A DNA stretch of 64,000 nt from CAWACP01 sp963832965 (GCA_963832965.1 CAWHVW010000002.1:124001-188000), one strand, 5' to 3'; positions 16,242-24,921 are shown, counted from the first letter of the stretch. The notes: a model not told the origin generated them from the letters alone. Numbers and translations are program-made.

Positions 16242-17753
16242 ATGGAGCTGCTTGATCGTCTCGGCATCGCCGCGGTGAATGCGGGCGCGTCCGACGGCCA
16301 GTGGATCGACGTACACGGCGATGCGAAGGAGCTGATCTCGTACTCGCCCATCGATGGCGCTGAGATTGCGCGCGTGCGCCTGGCCGGCCCCGCGGAATAC
16401 GAGCGCGTCCTCGCAAAATCAGTAGAGACATTCGAGCGCTGGCGCATGGAACCGGCTCCACGGCGCGGCCTCATTGTGCGTGAGATCGGCGAGGAGCTGC
16501 GCAAGCACAAGGACGATCTCGGGGCGCTGGTCACCCTCGAGATGGGCAAGATTCTGTCCGAAGGCCTCGGCGAAGTCCAGGAGATGATCGACGTGGCCGA
16601 TTTCGCCGTGGGCCTCTCCCGCCAGCTCTACGGGCTCACCATGCACAGCGAGCGGCCCGGCCATCGCATGTACGAACAGTGGCACCCGCTGGGCGTGGTG
16701 GGAGTGATTAGCGCTTTCAATTTCCCCGTCGCCGTGTGGTCCTGGAACGCGCTGATCGCTGCGGTGTGCGGCGACTGCGTGCTGTGGAAACCGTCGCACA
16801 AAACTCCGCTCACGGCCATCGCGGTTCACAATATCTGCAACCGGGTGCTGGAGCGGAACGGCTGGAAGGGCGTATTCACGCTGCTCATCGGCGAGAGCCG
16901 CGAAGTGGGCGATCGCCTGTTAAACGACGGGCGTGTACCGCTGGTCAGCGCCACCGGGTCCACGCGTATGGGTCGCGTGGTGGCGGAGACGGTGGGCCGC
17001 CGGCTGGGGCGGACGCTGCTGGAGCTGGGCGGCAACAACGGCGTCATCGTCACCGCCGACGCGAATCCCGATCTGGTTCTCCGGGCGGCTTTGTTTGGCG
17101 CGGTTGGAACGGCCGGACAGCGCTGCACCACGCTGCGGAGGTTATTCCTCGACCGGCGCATCGCGTCGGCGATGACCGAGCGGCTGATCGCGGCATGGAA
17201 GCAGGTGCGCATCGGCGATCCGCGGGACGGCGAAGTGATGATGGGGCCGCTCGTGGATCGCGATGCGGTCGATACCATGACGCGCGCCCTCGATCGCATC
17301 CGCCGCGAGGGCGGGGAAGTGCTGTACGGTGGGCGCGAACTGGGCGGTTGTTATGTGGAGCCCACGGTAGTGCGGGCCGGGCCGGACATGGCCATCCTTC
17401 AGGAAGAAGTCTTCGCGCCGATTCTCTACCTGCTCGAGTACCACGATCTGGAAGAGGCCATTCGCTGGCATAACGGCGTGCCGCAAGGTTTGTCGTCGGC
17501 TATCTTCACCACGAACCTGATTTCTGCGGAAACGTTCCTGAGCCATCGCGGCAGCGACTGCGGCATCGCCAACGTGAACATCGGCACCAGCGGAGCGGAG
17601 ATCGGCGGAGCGTTCGGCGGCGAGAAAGAAACCGGCGGCGGTCGCGAATCCGGCAGCGACGCGTGGAAAGCCTACATGCGGCGGCAGACCGTGACCGTCA
17701 ACTGGTCGGGGGAGCTGCCGCTGGCGCAGGGGATTCAATTCGGCTTACTGTAG
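16242..17753 (+). CDS. Aldehyde dehydrogenase, ALDH7 (alpha-aminoadipic semialdehyde dehydrogenase) type
   Basis: The 503-residue enzyme shows full ALDH features: ISAFNFPVAVWSWN, WKPSHKTPL, the catalytic Glu at about residue 261 (LLELGGNNG) and nucleophile Cys at about 295 (GQRCTTLRR). The C-terminal FGGEKETGGGRESGSDAWK stretch is the hallmark of the ALDH7/antiquitin group. These oxidise alpha-aminoadipate semialdehyde (piperideine-6-carboxylate) in lysine breakdown. The start is ATG 16242, set by a GGAGG at 16230-16234 with good spacing, one of the few clear Shine-Dalgarno sites here. It follows the amidohydrolase after 21 bases. No other lysine catabolic gene is adjacent, so the physiological substrate is inferred. 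Its stop overlaps the convergent gene by 9 bases. Confidence 0.9.
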   Translation: MELLDRLGIAAVNAGASDGQWIDVHGDAKELISYSPIDGAEIARVRLAGPAEYERVLAKSVETFERWRMEPAPRRGLIVREIGEELRKHKDDLGALVTLEMGKILSEGLGEVQEMIDVADFAVGLSRQLYGLTMHSERPGHRMYEQWHPLGVVGVISAFNFPVAVWSWNALIAAVCGDCVLWKPSHKTPLTAIAVHNICNRVLERNGWKGVFTLLIGESREVGDRLLNDGRVPLVSATGSTRMGRVVAETVGRRLGRTLLELGGNNGVIVTADANPDLVLRAALFGAVGTAGQRCTTLRRLFLDRRIASAMTERLIAAWKQVRIGDPRDGEVMMGPLVDRDAVDTMTRALDRIRREGGEVLYGGRELGGCYVEPTVVRAGPDMAILQEEVFAPILYLLEYHDLEEAIRWHNGVPQGLSSAIFTTNLISAETFLSHRGSDCGIANVNIGTSGAEIGGAFGGEKETGGGRESGSDAWKAYMRRQTVTVNWSGELPLAQGIQFGLL

Positions 17754-18260
17754 CGCGACGCTGTTGCGGCCGTGATACAGCGTGGCCGTTCCGTCCGTTT
17801 TCACCACTACCTGCAGCGGCCGCGGGATTTTGAGATCGGCGTCGCGCGGAGTGCTGCATTCCGCCAGCTTCGCGCCCGCCTGGTTGTAGAGCGAAAACGT
17901 GCCGGGCTTGTCCTCGCCGCGGGGCGATTGAGCCCAGCCGAACCCGTAGCTTCCCACCGTCACCTTCTGGCCGCAGATGGAAAGGTCGCCCTCGGTGATG
18001 ATCATTCCGATATATTTCTCGACGATGTTCGACGAATAACCGGTAGTGTCGAGCAGGGAAAACACGGCGCGCGCGCCCGACGGCGAAGTCACCATTGCGG
18101 CGTTGCGCTTCGCGGTAGGAATGGCGTTGCCCTCCAAATAGAAATCTTTGGGCAGCGCTGAGTCGAATGCTTTTCCCGTCACCAACTGGAACTGATTCTG
18201 GGCGATGGCGCTTGCCGCGGCCATGCTGAGAAGGATGGCTATAATTCGAAGGCTCTTCAT
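17745..18260 (-). CDS. Secreted protein of unknown function
   Basis: The 171-residue product begins with a classic signal peptide (MKSLRIIAILLSMAAASAIA) and should be exported. The mature part is a single small domain rich in beta strands and Gly (EKYIGMIITEGDLSICGQKV, VGSYGFGWAQSP) with two cysteines that could pair. I do not recognise a family. ATG 18260 is supported by GAGGTG 5 bases upstream and by a promoter 36-64 bases upstream. Its 3' end overlaps the ALDH stop, convergent. Confidence 0.72.
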   Translation of the reverse strand: MKSLRIIAILLSMAAASAIAQNQFQLVTGKAFDSALPKDFYLEGNAIPTAKRNAAMVTSPSGARAVFSLLDTTGYSSNIVEKYIGMIITEGDLSICGQKVTVGSYGFGWAQSPRGEDKPGTFSLYNQAGAKLAECSTPRDADLKIPRPLQVVVKTDGTATLYHGRNSVALQ

Positions 18261-18295
18261 GGAACACCTCATGCGATTGATTAACAGCTCGGCCT

Positions 18296-18324
18296 ATTCT
18301 ACCGCCGGGTTCGATATCGTGTAA
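18296..18324 (-). promoter_or_regulatory. Promoter of the secreted unknown protein
   Basis: On the minus strand TTACAC (18324-18319) and TAGAAT (18301-18296) are separated by 17 bases, leaving a leader of about 30 bases with a GAGGTG ribosome site. Confidence 0.5.
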
Positions 18325-18359
18325 GGAACTCCCATGAATGTTGTGAGGACGGCGGAGGC

Positions 18360-19076
18360 GTGCTGAGGATACAGAAGGCGGCTCTGGTTGCGGGAATGCT
18401 TGTGGGGCTTGATCGCGTTGACTGGCTCGTCCATTCAGTCGGATCGTGGACGCGTGCCGTTCCCGCGCATCGCTGGCACGGTTTCGTCTATGTCCCGCTG
18501 AATACGATGTTCCTGATACCACTGCCAGTGCTGCTTCTATTCTTATGGCGAAGCGGCGGGCCACTGGTCCTTTCCCGGGCGCTGCGGTGGCTGGCGTTCG
18601 TCATCGCCGTGATCGAAGCACTGCTCGTGGCCGACTCAACTGGCCACTGGGTACGATTCCTGTCCTTTGACACGGAGGAAATCGGGCGCTCCAAGGCGTG
18701 GACTACTTGGTTGAAGGTCCTGGGTTGGCTCCAGACAGCTCAGGCGCCGGGCCGGCAGTTCTGGCTCCTCGTTTCATTCTTCTCCTCGGTGGCTCTGCTC
18801 CTATTTATAATTGCTCTCCTTAGGCACGGAAATGAGAGAGCCGATAGCGGCGGTCGGCGAACGTACTGGCTGCGCGAGATAGCGGCACTCACTACGATCA
18901 TCGGTGTGATTCAGCTTGGCTGGAGACTCAGCCGATTTGCTGTTGCCCTCGCACGAGGCACATGGCATTGGAGCAGCGGCTTCGCCCTCGTTTCAGTCGA
19001 TGACATTTGTCTGACGCTCGTGGCTTGGATAGTATACAGAAGCCTTCAGTCCTCGCCCGCCGCGCCCGCGGAATAA
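18360..19076 (+). CDS. Multi-pass membrane protein of unknown function
   Basis: The 238-residue frame encodes about five hydrophobic segments: FVYVPLNTMFLIPLPVLLLF, LRWLAFVIAVIEALLVAD, FWLLVSFFSSVALLLFIIAL, IAALTTIIGVIQLGW and a last one near the C-terminus. I do not recognise a family. Base use is less GC-biased at third positions than in neighbouring genes, so it may be a later arrival. GTG 18360 sits right after GGCGGAGG, which is close for a ribosome site; the ATG at residue 12 is an alternative. It is isolated between divergent and convergent genes. Confidence 0.6.
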   Translation: MLRIQKAALVAGMLVGLDRVDWLVHSVGSWTRAVPAHRWHGFVYVPLNTMFLIPLPVLLLFLWRSGGPLVLSRALRWLAFVIAVIEALLVADSTGHWVRFLSFDTEEIGRSKAWTTWLKVLGWLQTAQAPGRQFWLLVSFFSSVALLLFIIALLRHGNERADSGGRRTYWLREIAALTTIIGVIQLGWRLSRFAVALARGTWHWSSGFALVSVDDICLTLVAWIVYRSLQSSPAAPAE

Positions 19077-19180
19077 AAACTCAGTGCATTATCCCCCTGG
19101 CGCAAGATGCGTGTTCGCTTCAGCGCGCCGTATTCGTCGTCGAGCGGCTGCCGATGCGCATGCTGCACAACCACCAAACC
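19046..19180 (-). pseudogene. rsmD: Displaced C-terminal fragment of RsmD
   Basis: In another frame from the upstream rsmD part, these 44 codons encode GLVVVQHAHRQPL, DEYGALKRTRILRQGDNALSFY and a short tail. This is the conserved end of RsmD. It is separated from the N-terminal part by an inverted-repeat insertion of about 86 bp. Removing 19181-19266 would rejoin the frames into a protein of about 179 residues. Confidence 0.65.
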
Positions 19181-19671
19181 CGGGGACAGACGGAACGTTC
19201 CCGCGCCCCGAACCGCTTGAGAATAATCGTCCAGTCGCCGCGGAAACGTTCCGTCTGTCCCCTTTTTGCTCCCAGCAACGCCAGGCATTCCTGGTACTCC
19301 GGCACCAGCGCGTACGGCGGGTCCAGAAAGACGATGTCCGCGCTCACCCGCTCCAGCACCGCCGTGGCCTTTCCCGTGAACACTTCGGCGCGATCCGCGA
19401 TGCCCAGCGCGGCCAGATTATCGCGAATCACCTCCACTGCCCCGCGATGGCGCTCCACGAAAATCGCCCGCTTCGCCCCGCGGCTCAGCGCCTCAATGCC
19501 CACCGCGCCCGTCCCCGCGTAAGCGTCCGCGAAAACGGCGCCCTCAATCACCGGCGTAAGCACGTTGAACAGCGCCTCCCGCAGCCGGTCCGGCGTGGGA
19601 CGCGTCTCCAGCCCAGACACGCTCTTCAACAAGCGGCTGCGAAACTCCCCGGCGATGACCCGCAGTCTCAT
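19120..19671 (-). CDS. rsmD: 16S rRNA guanine-N2 methyltransferase RsmD, C-terminus altered by repeat insertion
   Basis: RsmD methylates G966 of 16S rRNA. The N-terminal 135 residues look normal: MRLRVIAGEFRSRLL, TRPTPDRLREALFN, the SAM motif ADAYAGTGAVGIEALSRG and the catalytic DPPY (FLDPPYALVPEY). After residue 135 the frame enters an inverted-repeat element and then reads the true C-terminus out of frame, ending after 183 residues. The catalytic motif survives but the last strands are lost. ATG 19671 overlaps the recG stop (ATGA). Activity is uncertain; a sequencing or assembly artefact is possible but does not explain the repeat itself. Confidence 0.75.
   Translation of the reverse strand: MRLRVIAGEFRSRLLKSVSGLETRPTPDRLREALFNVLTPVIEGAVFADAYAGTGAVGIEALSRGAKRAIFVERHRGAVEVIRDNLAALGIADRAEVFTGKATAVLERVSADIVFLDPPYALVPEYQECLALLGAKRGQTERFRGDWTIILKRFGARERSVCPRVWWLCSMRIGSRSTTNTAR
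19181..19266. repeat. Inverted-repeat element (family 3) inserted in rsmD
   Basis: Two arms of GGGGACAGACGGAACGTTCC face each other: 19182-19201 on the plus strand and 19242-19262 on the minus strand, the latter with one extra T. They enclose about 40 bp of unique sequence. The total insertion relative to an intact rsmD is about 86 bp, not a multiple of three. A single arm recurs at 24902-24921. Confidence 0.7.
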
Positions 19672-21764
19672 CCCACCTGCACCAGTCCGTAACGCCGCTG
19701 CCAGTGTTCTCGAAGATAGGCCACCGCGCGCCGCAATTCTTCCTCCGACGGAGGATGCGCGATGAATGCCGCCGCTTCCCGATGCGCCAGCTCCAAAATC
19801 TCTTTATCGCGAATGATGTTGGCGATGCGCAGCGCGGGCAGTCCCGATTGTTTGGTGCCGAAAAATTCTCCTGGGCCGCGCAGCTTCAGGTCCATCTCAG
19901 CGATATGGAACCCGTCGGTCGAATCAACCAGCGTGCGGATGCGGTCGCGCGCGGCTTCGCTCATCTTGTCCGTCACCAGCACGCAATAGCTCTGTTCGGC
20001 GCCCCGCCCCACGCGCCCACGAAGCTGATGCAGTTGCGCCAGGCCGAAGCGCTCCGCCTGCTCGATCACCATCACGGTCGCGTTCGGCACATCCACGCCC
20101 ACCTCGACCACCGTCGTCGAAACCAGGATCTTCAACTCGCCCCGCTTGAAACGAAGCATCGCCTGTTCTTTGTCATCGGGCTTCATGCGGCCATGCAGCA
20201 GGCCCACGGCCACGCCGGGGAAGACCACTCGCGATAAATGGTCGTGCATCTTTTCGGCCGCTTTCATCGCCTGCGTCTCCGATTCCTCAATCACCGGATA
20301 TACGACATACGCCTGGCGCCCCGCGTCCACCTGCTGCTTCAGAAAGCTGTAGACGCCTTCGATGTGGTCCGCGTTGACGTGCCTGGTGTCGATGGGCCGG
20401 CGGCCAGGCGGCAACTCGTCTATGACGGAGACATCAAGGTCGCCATAGAGCGTCAAAGCCAGCGTACGCGGTATCGGCGTAGCGGTCATCACCAGGAAAT
20501 CCGGAGTACGGCCCTTGCGCATCAGCCCAAAACGCTGCATCACCCCGAAGCGGTGCTGTTCATCCACAATGGCCAGGCCGAAATGCTTGAACTCAACATC
20601 TTCTTCCAGCAGCGCGTGCGTGCCCACGGCCACTTGCACCAGCCCGGCGGCCAGCAGCTTCTTAAGCTGCGTCTTCTCCCGCGCCGTGTTTGAGCCGGTA
20701 AGCAGAGCCACCGTGTACCCGATTTTCTGGAACAGATTCCGGAAGTAAATGTGATGCTGGCTGGCCAGAATCTCAGTCGGCGCCAGCACGGCTACCTGAT
20801 ACCCGTTCTCAATGGCGATGATCGCCGCCTCGGCAGCCACCAGAGTCTTGCCGCTGCCCACATCGCCCTGCAGCAGGCGATGCATGGGATGGCCGGCGTT
20901 CATATCGGCGGCGATTTCGGCGAGCACGCGCTTCTGCGCGCCAGTGGGCTTGAACGGCAGCATCTCGCGAATGCGGTTGCGCACGCGGTCGTTCAGCTCG
21001 AAGGCGATGCCTTCTTCCAGTCGTGCTTTGGCCCGCTTGAGCTCCAGGCCGCACTCCAGCCAGAAGAATTCTTCAAGAATCAGGCGGAACTGCGCTGGCG
21101 ATCGGAAGGAGTTGAGCAGGCGCAGGTCTTCGCCCTCGGGCGGGAAGTGGAGATGTTGCAGCGCGGTCCAGCGGTCCGGCAGGCGGAGCCGGTCGCGCAG
21201 AAAGGCGGGAAGGCACTCGTCCACCGGGCCCAGATTCTCGAGCACCCGCGCCAGCAGGGTCCGGAACGTGCGCGTGGTGATTTTCCCGGCGGCCTCGTAG
21301 ATGGGGACCACCCGTCCGGTGTGCAGCGCCGTGTCGGCGTCGTCCTCGATCACCTCGAATTCCGGGTGCATCATGAGCAGGTCGCCGGTGTAGCTGTCCA
21401 GCTCTACTTTGCCGTAGAGCGCCAGGCGCAACCCCGGCTGCAGCTTGTCCGCCAGATAACCGCCGTGGAACCATTTGCCCAGCAGCCGGTCGCGCCCGCC
21501 GTCGGTGAAGCGCGCTTCGAACAGACCCAGGTTGCGGCGCCGAAACCCGGCCAGCTTCGCGCTTTCCACCTCGGCCATCACCGTGGCCATCTCGCCCGGA
21601 GCAAGATCGGCAATGCGTTTGACGTTGCTGCGGTCTTCGTAGCGGAACGGGGCGTAAGAGAGAAGGTCTTCGACGGTGGAGAGCCCCTTGGACTCCAGCA
21701 CCTCGGCGCGCGCGGGCCCCACGCCCTTCAGATATTTCAGCGGTGTAGCGATGTCCAGCGGCAA
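19668..21764 (-). CDS. recG: ATP-dependent DNA helicase RecG
   Basis: RecG remodels stalled replication forks and branched DNA. The protein has an N-terminal wedge/OB region (PLKYLKGVGPARAEVL, LLSYAPFRYEDRS) and the superfamily-2 helicase core with Walker A (LLQGDVGSGKT), the DEQH box (IVDEQHRFGV), VMTATPIPRTLALTLYGDL and the C-terminal helicase motif QLHQLRGRVGRG. From TTG 21764 it has 698 residues, normal length. I prefer this start because it lies 5 bases after a TACACT hexamer and matches where family members begin. TTG 21785 would lie upstream of that hexamer. RsmD follows with a 4-base overlap. Confidence 0.93.
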   Translation of the reverse strand: MPLDIATPLKYLKGVGPARAEVLESKGLSTVEDLLSYAPFRYEDRSNVKRIADLAPGEMATVMAEVESAKLAGFRRRNLGLFEARFTDGGRDRLLGKWFHGGYLADKLQPGLRLALYGKVELDSYTGDLLMMHPEFEVIEDDADTALHTGRVVPIYEAAGKITTRTFRTLLARVLENLGPVDECLPAFLRDRLRLPDRWTALQHLHFPPEGEDLRLLNSFRSPAQFRLILEEFFWLECGLELKRAKARLEEGIAFELNDRVRNRIREMLPFKPTGAQKRVLAEIAADMNAGHPMHRLLQGDVGSGKTLVAAEAAIIAIENGYQVAVLAPTEILASQHHIYFRNLFQKIGYTVALLTGSNTAREKTQLKKLLAAGLVQVAVGTHALLEEDVEFKHFGLAIVDEQHRFGVMQRFGLMRKGRTPDFLVMTATPIPRTLALTLYGDLDVSVIDELPPGRRPIDTRHVNADHIEGVYSFLKQQVDAGRQAYVVYPVIEESETQAMKAAEKMHDHLSRVVFPGVAVGLLHGRMKPDDKEQAMLRFKRGELKILVSTTVVEVGVDVPNATVMVIEQAERFGLAQLHQLRGRVGRGAEQSYCVLVTDKMSEAARDRIRTLVDSTDGFHIAEMDLKLRGPGEFFGTKQSGLPALRIANIIRDKEILELAHREAAAFIAHPPSEEELRRAVAYLREHWQRRYGLVQVG

Positions 21765-21769
21765 TCCAC

Positions 21770-21775
21770 AGTGTA
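21770..21775 (-). promoter_or_regulatory. Candidate -10 element of recG
   Basis: TACACT on the minus strand ends 5 bases before the proposed TTG start at 21764. It overlaps a small palindrome, CACAGT-GT-ACTGTG (21771-21784). No convincing -35 is seen. Confidence 0.35.
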
Positions 21776-21789
21776 CTGTGCACAAAGTA

Positions 21790-21815
21790 ACCGAGCCGCG
21801 ACGGTAACGGAGCGG
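21790..21815 (+). repeat. Dispersed repeat family 2, copy 3
   Basis: Reads CCGCGACGGTAACGGAGCGG after ACCGAG, in the gap between the transglutaminase-like gene end and recG, just upstream of the recG promoter region. Confidence 0.65.
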
Positions 21816-21835
21816 TCCTGAAATTGAAGCTACGT

Positions 21836-23941
21836 CTATTGGTTTTCCAACCGCTCCAGCAGCGCCATCATCCGCCGCGCGGCGTTTCGCTGATCCCCGA
21901 AGCGCAGTTCATTGTAAGCCCGCGTCACGTCCTCCACCAGGACGGCCAGCTCCGGCTCCCGCACCAGGGCGGCGAATTCGAATGGCGTCAGCCACGTGGG
22001 TTTCTCGATGCCCCGGCGATGCAGCACCCGCAGCATCCGCCGGTACAGCAGGGTCGCGTCGCCCGCCCGGACGTCCCCCTGTTGCATGCTCCGCACCCGC
22101 CGGCGGGTCCGCGACGTTCGCGCCAGCAGTGGACCCAGCCAGATCAACCCGCCCACCGCCAGCAAGGCCGCCAGCGCCGGTAATCCGTAGCGCTGCGCCC
22201 ATTGAATGGTGCGCTCGCGCCGCGCGTTCCACCAGGACGCACTGAACAAATCGGGACCCTGAAAGCGGAATCCGCGGCTTGAATCTTCCACCCGCGCGGC
22301 CAGCGTGAGCTGCTGCGAAAGGTTGTAGTCCAGAACCCAGTCCTGCCAGAACACCGCGGCCGCGTCCATCCACAGGGAGAAGCGGCTGCCCATGGTGTCT
22401 TCAACGCCCGTCGCGTCCGGCGGAGTGGCGTCGAAAGTCGTCCAGCCGCGTTCCGGAAACCACGCCTCCACCCAGCTATGGGCATCGGAAGCGCGGATAA
22501 TCTGGCGTCCGCTGATGGGGTTGTAAATGCCGCTGTCAAACCCGGTGGCCACCCGCGAGGGAATGTCCAGCGTGCGCAGCATCACCGCGAGGGCTGAGGC
22601 GAAATACTCGCAGTGCCCTTTGCGCCGCTCAAACAGAAAGGAAGCCAGCGGATCGGCGGGAGGGCGGTCCGGCTGATGGAGGGTGTAGCTGTAGTGGTTC
22701 CGCAGGTACGCTTCGACGGCGCGGGCCTTTTCGAAATTCGATACGGCGTCGCGCGAAACGACAGCCGCCAGAGGCGCAATCCTCGCGTCGAGCCGGGGCA
22801 GTTGCAGATAAATCTCCCGCAGTGCCGGCTCCAGCACATCCGCGGCGCCCGGCATATCCGCGCGCTGCGTGAAGCTGCTGGCCTGGTAACTGATTCCCCC
22901 GCCCGGAGTAAATCGCGGACGGTAGCTTCCCGGCTCGGTGCGCCAGATCATCGCGGCGTCCAGACATAAGTACGCCGGGTCGCCGGCGAAGAACAAAACG
23001 CCGCCGGTCTCTTCGCTGGTGTGAACCACATACTCGATCAGCTTCTCGTCGCGCATGGGTTGTTCCAGCACGAAGCAGCCCTGCCGGTTGCGCGCGAAGG
23101 TCTTCTCCAGGCCCCGCGGGTTAAACCAGCGGCGGCCGTCAAAATGCGCCAGTGTCCCGCCCTTCCACTTGAGCAGCGCGGGCGGCCGGGACCCGTCTTC
23201 CATGGCGATGTGCATCACCGGCGTCTTGCTCTGCTCGATATCGCCGGCGCCGCCGATGTGCACTTCGTTCGAAAAGCCAGTTATGTAGTAGCGGCTGGAG
23301 ACCAGGTGCTGCAGGGCGGCCCTTGCCGTCCGGGGAAGCAGGAAGAAAAGCCCGCAGGTCATGATCAGGATGCCCAGGGCCAGCGCGCCGGTCAGCGAGC
23401 CCAGACGCACCGGCACGCCGCCCTCCGCCACCCGCACCACCACTCCCTTGCGTTCCGCCGAGCGCCGGATTTCCCCGGCGGCAAACGCGCCGATGGCGAA
23501 GATCAGGAACATCGCCAGGAACACAAAGAAGTTCAGGTTCGCCGACATGACGCACGCGGCCAGCAATTCCAGAAATGCCACGATGCGCAGGTACACATAG
23601 TCGCGGCTGGTGCTGGCGCTTACCGTTTTCACCGCCGCAAGGAACAGCACCAGGCGCACCGTGGCCGTCATGAAGTCGCGCGAGAGAAACTGAAAATCGA
23701 TCGCGTAGAAAATGACGTAGGCCAGCGCCAGCCACGTGGTGACGGTGCCGGGAACTTCGAAATCGAGCACGCCCGCGATCAGCAGCGCGCGCACCACCAG
23801 TGCCGCCGTCGTGATGACGATGGTCACCGGATCGAGGTGTCCGGACCCGGCGAGCGCCAGAAAACCGCTGGCTACGAGGCCCAGAAGCGAATACTGAAAG
23901 AATCGTTCCACCGCCGGGCCGGGGGCGGCGCTACCACGCAT
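21836..23941 (-). CDS. Transglutaminase-like membrane protein (DUF3488/TgpA type)
   Basis: The 701-residue protein begins with about six transmembrane helices (residues about 10-220), the DUF3488 region. A periplasmic segment and the transglutaminase core follow at about 390-520. The catalytic triad is visible: Cys in RRKGHCEYFASAL, His in SDAHSWVEAWF and Asp in TTFDATPPD. One more membrane helix (LPALAALLAVGGLIWLG) and a cytoplasmic C-terminal helical domain end the protein. In Pseudomonas TgpA is an essential periplasmic transglutaminase; its substrate here is unknown. Usually these genes follow a MoxR ATPase and a DUF58 protein, both absent here. It is divergent from the CDF exporter with 35 bases between. 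Confidence 0.87.
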   Translation of the reverse strand: MRGSAAPGPAVERFFQYSLLGLVASGFLALAGSGHLDPVTIVITTAALVVRALLIAGVLDFEVPGTVTTWLALAYVIFYAIDFQFLSRDFMTATVRLVLFLAAVKTVSASTSRDYVYLRIVAFLELLAACVMSANLNFFVFLAMFLIFAIGAFAAGEIRRSAERKGVVVRVAEGGVPVRLGSLTGALALGILIMTCGLFFLLPRTARAALQHLVSSRYYITGFSNEVHIGGAGDIEQSKTPVMHIAMEDGSRPPALLKWKGGTLAHFDGRRWFNPRGLEKTFARNRQGCFVLEQPMRDEKLIEYVVHTSEETGGVLFFAGDPAYLCLDAAMIWRTEPGSYRPRFTPGGGISYQASSFTQRADMPGAADVLEPALREIYLQLPRLDARIAPLAAVVSRDAVSNFEKARAVEAYLRNHYSYTLHQPDRPPADPLASFLFERRKGHCEYFASALAVMLRTLDIPSRVATGFDSGIYNPISGRQIIRASDAHSWVEAWFPERGWTTFDATPPDATGVEDTMGSRFSLWMDAAAVFWQDWVLDYNLSQQLTLAARVEDSSRGFRFQGPDLFSASWWNARRERTIQWAQRYGLPALAALLAVGGLIWLGPLLARTSRTRRRVRSMQQGDVRAGDATLLYRRMLRVLHRRGIEKPTWLTPFEFAALVREPELAVLVEDVTRAYNELRFGDQRNAARRMMALLERLENQ

Positions 23942-23976
23942 ACCATCAGTTTCCCACGTTAAACTAAGAGTGCGGC

Positions 23977-24900
23977 ATGTCGCACCACCACGGCCACGGT
24001 CATAGCCATCATCACCACGGCACGGGCCGCATTCTGCAATGGTCCACCGCCGCCACCCTCCTGCTGGTGGTTGCAGAGGTGTTCGCCGGCATGCGCGCCC
24101 ATAGCCTCGCGGTGATGTCCGACGCTGGCCATAACTTCACCGATGCGCTCGCGCTGGTGCTGGCGGCCATCGGTGTCTACTTCCAGTCGAAGCCCGCCAG
24201 CGCCACCAAAACTTTCGGCTATCATCGCGCGGGCGTTCTGGCCGCCTTCGTGAACGCGCTCACTCTGGTGCTGATCGCCTTCGTGATCTGCTACGAAGCG
24301 TGGGGGCGCTTCTTTAATCCCCACCCGGTGAACGAGCCGCTCATGATGGCCGCGGCCGCGCTCGCCCTGCTGGTGAACGGCGCCATCATGTGGGGGCTCA
24401 ATCGCGACCGCCACGACGACCTGAATGTCCGCGCCGCGTGGGTCCACATGGCCGGCGACGCGGTCAGCTCCGTAGCCCTGATTGCCGGCGCCATTGCCAT
24501 TCGCTTCACCGGCTGGCAGCAGCTTGACCCGCTGCTCTCGGTGGCCATCGCCGCGCTGATCGTCTGGACGGCGTGGGACATCATTCACGAATCCCTCAAC
24601 ATTCTGCTGGAAGGGTTGCCGCGCGGCCTCGAACTCCAGCAGGTGACCAGCGCGCTCGCCACGGTGGGTGGTGTCATCAACGTGCACGACCTGCATATCT
24701 GGAGCCTCGGCTCCAGCGCCCACGCGCTAAGCTGCCACGTGCTGATTGAGGATATGCCGCCGTCGGCAAGCGAGTCGATTCTAAAGAGCATCAACGCGGT
24801 GTTGTGCGACTTCGAAATCTACCACACCACCATCCAGTTTGAGCACGTCCCCTGCGCCGTTTCCGACACCGGCTGCGCCATGTCCGGCGCGCACCACTAA
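23977..24900 (+). CDS. Cation diffusion facilitator (CDF) metal exporter
   Basis: CDF proteins export Zn, Co, Cd or Fe from the cytoplasm by proton antiport. The 307-residue protein has a metal-binding His-rich N-terminus (HHHGHGHSHHHH) and six membrane helices. The signature metal site is present in helix 2 (MSDAGHNFTDALAL) and helix 5 (HMAGDAVSSVALI), both with the expected His/Asp pairs, and a cytoplasmic C-terminal domain follows (NVHDLHIWSLGS, HVLIEDM). The HxxxD/HxxxD pattern favours zinc/cadmium. It ends next to a single family-3 repeat arm. Confidence 0.92.
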   Translation: MSHHHGHGHSHHHHGTGRILQWSTAATLLLVVAEVFAGMRAHSLAVMSDAGHNFTDALALVLAAIGVYFQSKPASATKTFGYHRAGVLAAFVNALTLVLIAFVICYEAWGRFFNPHPVNEPLMMAAAALALLVNGAIMWGLNRDRHDDLNVRAAWVHMAGDAVSSVALIAGAIAIRFTGWQQLDPLLSVAIAALIVWTAWDIIHESLNILLEGLPRGLELQQVTSALATVGGVINVHDLHIWSLGSSAHALSCHVLIEDMPPSASESILKSINAVLCDFEIYHTTIQFEHVPCAVSDTGCAMSGAHH

Positions 24901-24901
24901 A

Positions 24902-24921
24902 GGGGACAGACGGAACGTTCC
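24902..24921 (+). repeat. Single arm of repeat family 3
   Basis: GGGGACAGACGGAACGTTCC, identical to the arm found at 19182-19201, begins 2 bases after the CDF stop codon. Confidence 0.65.

Noticed and set aside
14568..16316. 582-codon open frame on the minus strand
   Set aside because: It lies opposite the amidohydrolase, whose metal motifs are clear. The translation is low in recognisable motifs and rich in His/Arg/Gln, as expected for an antisense shadow in GC-rich DNA.
20751..21821. 356-codon open frame on the plus strand
   Set aside because: Opposite recG with full helicase motifs; a codon-position artefact.
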